Shown here: positions 37,752-39,682 of the stretch, one piece after another
How positions within the stretch are numbered: the first letter of the stretch is position 1
Layout: each line of letters starts with the position of its first letter
NCBI GenBank assembly: GCA_945877175.1
Contig: CAMCRC010000017.1
Coordinates: 1-39,682 of the forward strand
Reading direction: 5' to 3'
From: Klebsiella pneumoniae
GTDB lineage: Bacteria > Pseudomonadota > Gammaproteobacteria > Pseudomonadales > Pseudohongiellaceae
DNA length: 39,682 bases
Position numbers and translations under genes: made by a program
The notes under the pieces: model-generated
Seen by the model: only the letters and a program-made list of their open reading frames with translations
Databases searched by the model: none
Told to the model about the DNA's origin: nothing

Positions 37752-39215
37752 TCAATCCCATCCGTTCAGGCGGGAGCGCAGCCGCAGGGCGGCCTGGGTA
37801 TGGATCTGGCTGACGCGGGACTCACTGACGCCCAGCACCTGTCCGATCTCCTTCAAGTTCAGTTCTTCGTCGTAGTACAGCGCCAGCACCAGCTGTTCAC
37901 GTTCCGGCAAGGTGGCGATGGCTGCCGCCAGCTCGCCGCGGAACATGTCGTTCTGCAGACCATCCAGCGGGTTGGGCACTTCGCCCGCCACCTTTTCGAT
38001 CACGGAGTCATCGCCTTCCAGCATGTCGTCAAAGCTGAAAAGCCTGCTTCCCGAAGCGTCCTGCAGAATGGCGTGGTACTCCTCGAGACTCATCTCCAGT
38101 TCGGCCGCCACATCCTGATCGCGCGCATCAGTGCCGGTACGCATCTCCACCGTCTTGATGGCGTCGGCCACCTGCCGGGACTTGCGGTGCACCGAACGCG
38201 GCGCCCAGTCGCCCTTGCGAATCTCGTCCAGCATGGCGCCGCGGATGCGGATGCCGGCATAAGTCTCGAAGCTGGCACCCTTGCTCAGGTCGTACTTGCG
38301 CGCAGCCTCCAGCAGACCAATCATTCCTGATTGCACCAGATCGTCCACCTGAACACTCGAGGGCATGCGCAGCAGCACTTCGGACGCAATCTGCAGCTCC
38401 TCGAACAGCGCGGTGACGCTGAGGGTCTCGTCCAATACCGCATCGCCCCGGGCGAAGATCAGCATGTCCTTGACCTGCCGCTCCATGTTGTGCAGACGCG
38501 ACATGATCTTGCCGGCACAACGGGTGCTCTGGGCGGGCGTGAGCGCGGAGCTCTCCAGCTGGCCGGCGTAGAGCATGGCGGCAGAGAGCGGCGTGCGGAT
38601 CTGGTGAGCCAGCGACGACACCATCTTGCCCATGGCGGACAGGCGCTGGTGACGACTCAGGTGTTGTTGCAGGCGGCGGGTTTCCGTCTGGTCGGTCAGC
38701 AGAATGATCTGCCCCGGCTCATCCTGCAGGGACCGGGTGGCCAGGCTGACGCGGCGGCCGTTCTTCAGGGAAATTTCATGGCCATCGTCCAGGCGCGGCG
38801 CAAAGCGCTGCTTGATGATGTCGCGCCAGAACTGGCCTTCCAGCGGTTCGCCCAGCAGCTCGATGGCGGCCGGGTTGCAATGGGTCACCTGCCCCTGGCT
38901 GTTGAGCACCACCACGCCGCCGGGCAGCAGCTGCAGCAGGTTCTCCAGGCGGCTGGCGATACGCTCCTTCTCGGAGATCTCCTGCAGGCGCTGGTGATTG
39001 GCCATCTCGACTTCGCGGGTCAGCTGGGCCACGCGGTCCTGCAGCAGCAGGTAGGCATCGTTCAGATCAGAGGAAAGCTGGTTGAAGGCGCGGAACGCCA
39101 GGTTGAGGGCTTCGGGGCTGCTCAGCTCCAGCGGCTGGTCCAGCCAGCCCGCGGCAGACGGACGTTCCTGGCCGGTCTCCCGCTGGTCTCTGAAGGTGTG
39201 GGCTGCTGCGCTCAT
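37752..39215 (-). CDS. Fusion: FleS-like PAS-HisKA part joined to sigma-28 (FliA)
   Basis: One frame of 487 residues. Residues ~30-90 hold an N-terminal helix and coiled coil, ~90-180 a PAS domain (L-L-P-G-G-V-V-V-L-N), and ~185-260 a HisKA domain with His204 in S-L-A-H-Q-I-R-T-P-L; this matches FleS. The ATPase domain is absent. At ~272-283 the chain passes into FliA: V-Q-V-D-D-L-V-Q-S-G-M-I-G-L-L-E-A (region 2), K-G-D-W-A-P-R-S-V-H-R (region 3) and L-N-L-K-E-I-G-Q-V-L-G-V-S-E-S-R-V-S-Q (region 4, helix-turn-helix). About 30 N-terminal FliA residues, start of region 2, are missing. I choose ATG 39215 because the sigma-54 start site (~39261) excludes the ATG-less earlier start at 39266; its ribosome site is weak. 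It may be a scar, an assembly join or a working chimera. Confidence 0.88.
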   Translation of the reverse strand: MSAAAHTFRDQRETGQERPSAAGWLDQPLELSSPEALNLAFRAFNQLSSDLNDAYLLLQDRVAQLTREVEMANHQRLQEISEKERIASRLENLLQLLPGGVVVLNSQGQVTHCNPAAIELLGEPLEGQFWRDIIKQRFAPRLDDGHEISLKNGRRVSLATRSLQDEPGQIILLTDQTETRRLQQHLSRHQRLSAMGKMVSSLAHQIRTPLSAAMLYAGQLESSALTPAQSTRCAGKIMSRLHNMERQVKDMLIFARGDAVLDETLSVTALFEELQIASEVLLRMPSSVQVDDLVQSGMIGLLEAARKYDLSKGASFETYAGIRIRGAMLDEIRKGDWAPRSVHRKSRQVADAIKTVEMRTGTDARDQDVAAELEMSLEEYHAILQDASGSRLFSFDDMLEGDDSVIEKVAGEVPNPLDGLQNDMFRGELAAAIATLPEREQLVLALYYDEELNLKEIGQVLGVSESRVSQIHTQAALRLRSRLNGWD

Positions 39216-39231
39216 GCTGATCCGTTCTCGT

Positions 39232-39255
39232 GTGGGAGCGTCGCTTTTTCGCGAC
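39232..39255 (+). repeat. REP-like half element with hairpin in the fusion gene leader
   Basis: GTGGGAGCGTCGC-TTTTT-CGCGAC begins like the REP copy at 39530 but has a different arm. GTCGC (39240-39244) pairs with GCGAC (39251-39255). It falls between the predicted sigma-54 start site and the ATG, so the 5' leader RNA would carry this hairpin. Confidence 0.45.
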
Positions 39256-39271
39256 ATCGTGTACACGGGAG

Positions 39272-39287
39272 AGCAATCTCTGTGCCA
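39272..39287 (-). promoter_or_regulatory. Sigma-54 (-24/-12) promoter of the FleS-FliA fusion gene
   Basis: The minus strand reads CTGGCAC-AGAGA-TTGCT, a full match to the TGGCAC-N5-TTGC consensus, with GG and GC ten bases apart. Transcription would start near 39261, 46 bp before the ATG. In Pseudomonas fleSR is driven by RpoN with FleQ, so this promoter looks inherited from fleS. Confidence 0.75.
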
Positions 39288-39337
39288 GCAGCATCAGCTC
39301 AATGATATCAATGAGTTGGGATAGCATTGCCAGGAGA

Positions 39338-39353
39338 GGTCAATTTTTTGACC
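39338..39353. promoter_or_regulatory. FleQ-box-like palindrome upstream of the sigma-54 promoter
   Basis: GGTCAATTTTTTGACC is a perfect GGTCAA/TTGACC inverted repeat; its core GTCA-N6-TGAC (39339-39352) fits the FleQ binding pattern described in Pseudomonas. It is about 55-65 bp upstream of the -24 element, a normal place for an enhancer-binding protein. A weaker half-match, GTCAATTTTT, lies at 39396-39405. Confidence 0.6.
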
Positions 39354-39480
39354 CCGATTACCCGGCATTTTTCGTAGCCGCATGTGGCAAGGGCGTCAAT
39401 TTTTCCACGGCTGCCGGGCAGCGGACCACGAGTCTCAGCACCGCCGGGCAGTGTTGCGTTTGGGGGGACTGCCTGAGGAA

Positions 39481-39537
39481 TGTCTGTGTCTGTGGGAGAT
39501 GTCTGTGTCTGTGTGAGATGCCTTTGACTGTGGGAGC
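39481..39537 (+). repeat. Three degenerate 19-bp tandem units running into a REP
   Basis: Units start at 39481, 39500 and 39519. The first two match at 18 of 19 positions (T-GTCTGTGTCTGTG-G/T-GAGA pattern), the third at about 15 of 19, and its CTGTGGGAG end is also the head of the REP element at 39530. The array seems to arise by duplication of the REP leader. Confidence 0.7.
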
Positions 39538-39552
39538 GGGCTTGCCCGCGAA
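39530..39552 (+). repeat. REP element, Pseudomonas-like
   Basis: GTGGGAGCGGGCTTGCCCGCGAA has the conserved head GTGGGAG and a perfect GCGGGC-TT-GCCCGC stem (39536-39549), the form of the common REP of Pseudomonas species. Such elements are intergenic, high-copy, and moved by RAYT transposases. Confidence 0.75.
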
Positions 39553-39610
39553 CCCTTCGCTGGCACAGATACAGGCCCGGGCAGCCAACCTCCCGTTCAG
39601 CGGCATGAAA

Positions 39611-39680
39611 GACCCGCACCGAGCGAGCCGGGAGACCGAGGCTCCCGGCGAAATGAGGGCATCGGGGACCGATGCGGGTC
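39611..39680. repeat. Nested inverted repeats at the right edge
   Basis: GACCCGCA (39611-39618) pairs with TGCGGGTC (39673-39680). Inside are GCCGGGAG (39627-39634) / CTCCCGGC (39642-39649) and GCATCGG (39659-39665) / CCGATGC (39669-39675). The last hairpin shares bases with the outer stem, so they exclude each other. No T run follows on either strand within the window. Confidence 0.55.
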
Positions 39681-39682
39681 AG

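Larger units (their letters stand above)
39354..39682. other. Gene-free edge region with repeats
   Basis: I find no convincing gene in this stretch; the short frames have no domain or ribosome site. It contains a half FleQ-like site near 39396, a 19-bp tandem array, a REP sequence and nested inverted repeats. From the Pseudomonas order, fleQ may lie just beyond the right edge, but no part of it is visible. Confidence 0.6.

Noticed and set aside
39067-39327. Small minus-strand frame covering the sigma-54 promoter
   Set aside because: It overlaps the fusion gene in another frame and has no family features.

Overview
The window looks like chromosomal DNA of a gammaproteobacterium whose gene order follows the Pseudomonas pattern. 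Three blocks known from Pseudomonas are recognisable: gyrA-pheA-tyrA-cmk-rpsA-ihfB leading to wbpL/wbpM; mtaD-ubiG-mupP-yciK followed by a diguanylate cyclase and rluB-scpB-scpA-trpS-yciO; and fliA/DUF2802 followed by the full ccmABCDEFGHI set. A REP-type sequence (GCGGGC-TT-GCCCGC core) close to the Pseudomonas REP family lies near the right edge. Nothing suggests a plasmid or phage; the only mobile element seen is the tail of an IS3-type transposase at the left edge. I do not assign a genus.

Layout. 1-262: IS3-type transposase tail and a leader. 263-826: secreted cyclophilin (+). 926-12813 (all -): gyrA, pheA, tyrA-cmk fusion, rpsA, ihfB, lapA, pyrF, comEA-like, wbpL-like and wbpM-like genes, in transcription order. 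13036-16590 (+): mtaD, ubiG, mupP, yciK operon. 16872-18758 (+): an apparently active GGDEF protein and a tandem paralogue broken by one in-frame TAA. 18765-23271 (-): yciO, trpS, scpA, scpB, rluB. 23417-23716 (+): YciI-like protein. 23723-25961 (-): HemD-like protein, xthA, secreted cyclophilin, overlapping by ATGA. 25962-26386: AT-rich control region with iterated GTTAC motifs and a 33-codon membrane mini-ORF. 26387-29693 (-): acyl-CoA ligase (DmdB/AlkK type), moaA, moaB. 29748-37153 (-): complete system I cytochrome c maturation operon. 37322-39215 (-): DUF2802 gene and, upstream of it, a fused gene. 39216-39682: regulatory and repeat DNA without a convincing gene.

The most unusual object is the gene at 37752-39215. 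Its first ~275 residues resemble the flagellar sensor kinase FleS (coiled coil, PAS, HisKA with phospho-acceptor His) but stop before the ATPase domain and run in frame into sigma-28 (FliA) lacking its first ~30 residues. In Pseudomonas these two genes are separated by a large flagellar cluster. Upstream sit a textbook sigma-54 promoter and a FleQ-box-like palindrome, and the next gene starts 16 bp after the stop, so all chemotaxis genes are also absent. It may be a deletion scar, an assembly join, or a retained PAS-HisKA-sigma chimera.

A second fusion joins prephenate dehydrogenase to cytidylate kinase, with aroA missing between them; pheA lacks the chorismate mutase domain, and serC, hisC and lapB are missing from places where relatives carry them. 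Compact in-frame gene loss is therefore a recurring theme. Functionally the window covers DNA topology, translation, aromatic amino acid and nucleotide synthesis, O-antigen initiation, condensin loading, cofactor synthesis (ubiquinone, Moco, haem attachment) and c-di-GMP signalling.
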